The notes under the pieces are model-generated. The model saw only the letters and a list, made by a program, of their open reading frames with translations. It was not told where the DNA came from and searched no databases. Shown piece after piece: positions 63,788 to 64,000 of a stretch of 64,000 bases of DNA. The stretch spans positions 3,286,001-3,350,000 of the forward strand of contig NZ_JACIFP010000001.1 of the NCBI RefSeq assembly GCF_014197435.1, written 5' to 3'. The position numbers were made by a program, and so were the translations under genes. Position 1 is the stretch's first letter; each line of letters opens with the position of its first letter. Origin of the DNA: Gordonia humi. Lineage in GTDB: Bacteria > Actinomycetota > Actinomycetes > Mycobacteriales > Mycobacteriaceae.

Positions 63788-64000
63788 CTAGCCCATCCGC
63801 CCGAGCCATTCCTCGAACAATGCGGCCTCCGGCGCCGTGAAGTCGTCCGACGACCGCACCCGCGCGCGGATGGTCGCGGCGGACCCGGCGATCGGATCGA
63901 CGCCGTCGTGCGTCGCGAGGATTCCGCGGAGCGTCGCTTCGCGGGTGACGTCCGAGATCGCGGTGTCGGGGTACACTTCGCGGCGGAGCAGCAGACCGAG
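63788..64000 (-). CDS. C-terminal end of an unrecognised gene (cut by window edge)
   Basis: The last 70 residues of a protein whose start lies beyond the right edge. The frame is open to the edge and reads LGLLLRREVYPDTAI at its visible start and FTAPEAALFEEWLGRMG at its end. Helical, mixed charge, with no motif I recognise. It lies 66 bases upstream of the SDR on the same strand and could be a regulator of it, but this is not shown. Confidence 0.5.
   Translation of the reverse strand, partial: LGLLLRREVYPDTAISDVTREATLRGILATHDGVDPIAGSAATIRARVRSSDDFTAPEAALFEEWLGRMG

Overview
This window is a continuous chromosomal segment of a high-GC actinobacterium of the order Mycobacteriales, most likely Gordonia or a close relative. 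The evidence is a Mycobacterium-type integration host factor (mihF), a complete phosphatidylinositol mannoside start-up cluster (pgsA, patA, pimA), a mycobacterial-type SOS box in front of ruvCAB, frequent GTG starts and 1 to 8 base stop/start overlaps. Gene order runs parallel to several M. tuberculosis blocks (the pyrimidine to rpoZ block, efp to aro, aroE to aspS, relA to thrS), but joined together and without PE/PPE genes. Genus assignment is inference.

Layout. 1-2083: coaBC (cut by the window edge), rpoZ, gmk and mihF on the minus strand. 2303-3373: a lone plus-strand alpha/beta hydrolase. 3450-12273: the minus-strand pyrimidine operon pyrR-pyrB-pyrC-(membrane protein)-carA-carB-pyrF, preceded by a PyrR-binding hairpin that buries the pyrR Shine-Dalgarno sequence. 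12390-14620: nusB, efp, pepQ. 14670-15152: a small plus-strand membrane protein. 15237-20328: the shikimate genes aroC, aroK, aroB and aroE, interleaved with a Tat-exported DUF1906 protein and an orphan prepilin peptidase. 20321-29757: mltG, ruvX, alaS, rarA, a kinase-like protein and aspS. 29889-31838: a plus-strand zinc metallopeptidase and a frameshifted AbiEi/DUF559-type gene surrounded by short repeats. 31921-33893: hisS and a metallo-beta-lactamase-fold hydrolase. 34040-34975: a membrane-anchored cyclophilin-like protein. 35003-44999: relA, apt, a lipoprotein solute-binding protein, secF, secD, yajC and the SOS-controlled ruvCAB. 45144-47431: yebC, pdxT, tesB. 47505-51643: an insertion relative to the mycobacterial order, holding an acyl-CoA oxidase-like gene and a PP2C / FHA-HTH / LuxR block. 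51827-58842: pdxS and the coupled thrS-HIT-pgsA-patA-pimA-LemA operon. 58965-62737: a paired acyl-CoA dehydrogenase operon behind a GT87 mannosyltransferase. 62981-64000: a short-chain dehydrogenase and a gene cut by the right edge.

Most of the window is housekeeping: pyrimidine and aromatic precursor synthesis, four aminoacyl-tRNA synthetases, SecDF, RuvABC, the stringent response and PIM synthesis. The accessory interest lies in the phosphorylation-type regulatory block at 49.5-51.6 kb, the decayed gene at 31 kb, and a recurring architecture: four of the five convergent gene ends carry imperfect tandem repeats of about 16-19 bases, each of different sequence. No intergenic stretch exceeds 300 bases, and I saw no rRNA, tRNA, CRISPR array or recognisable insertion sequence.
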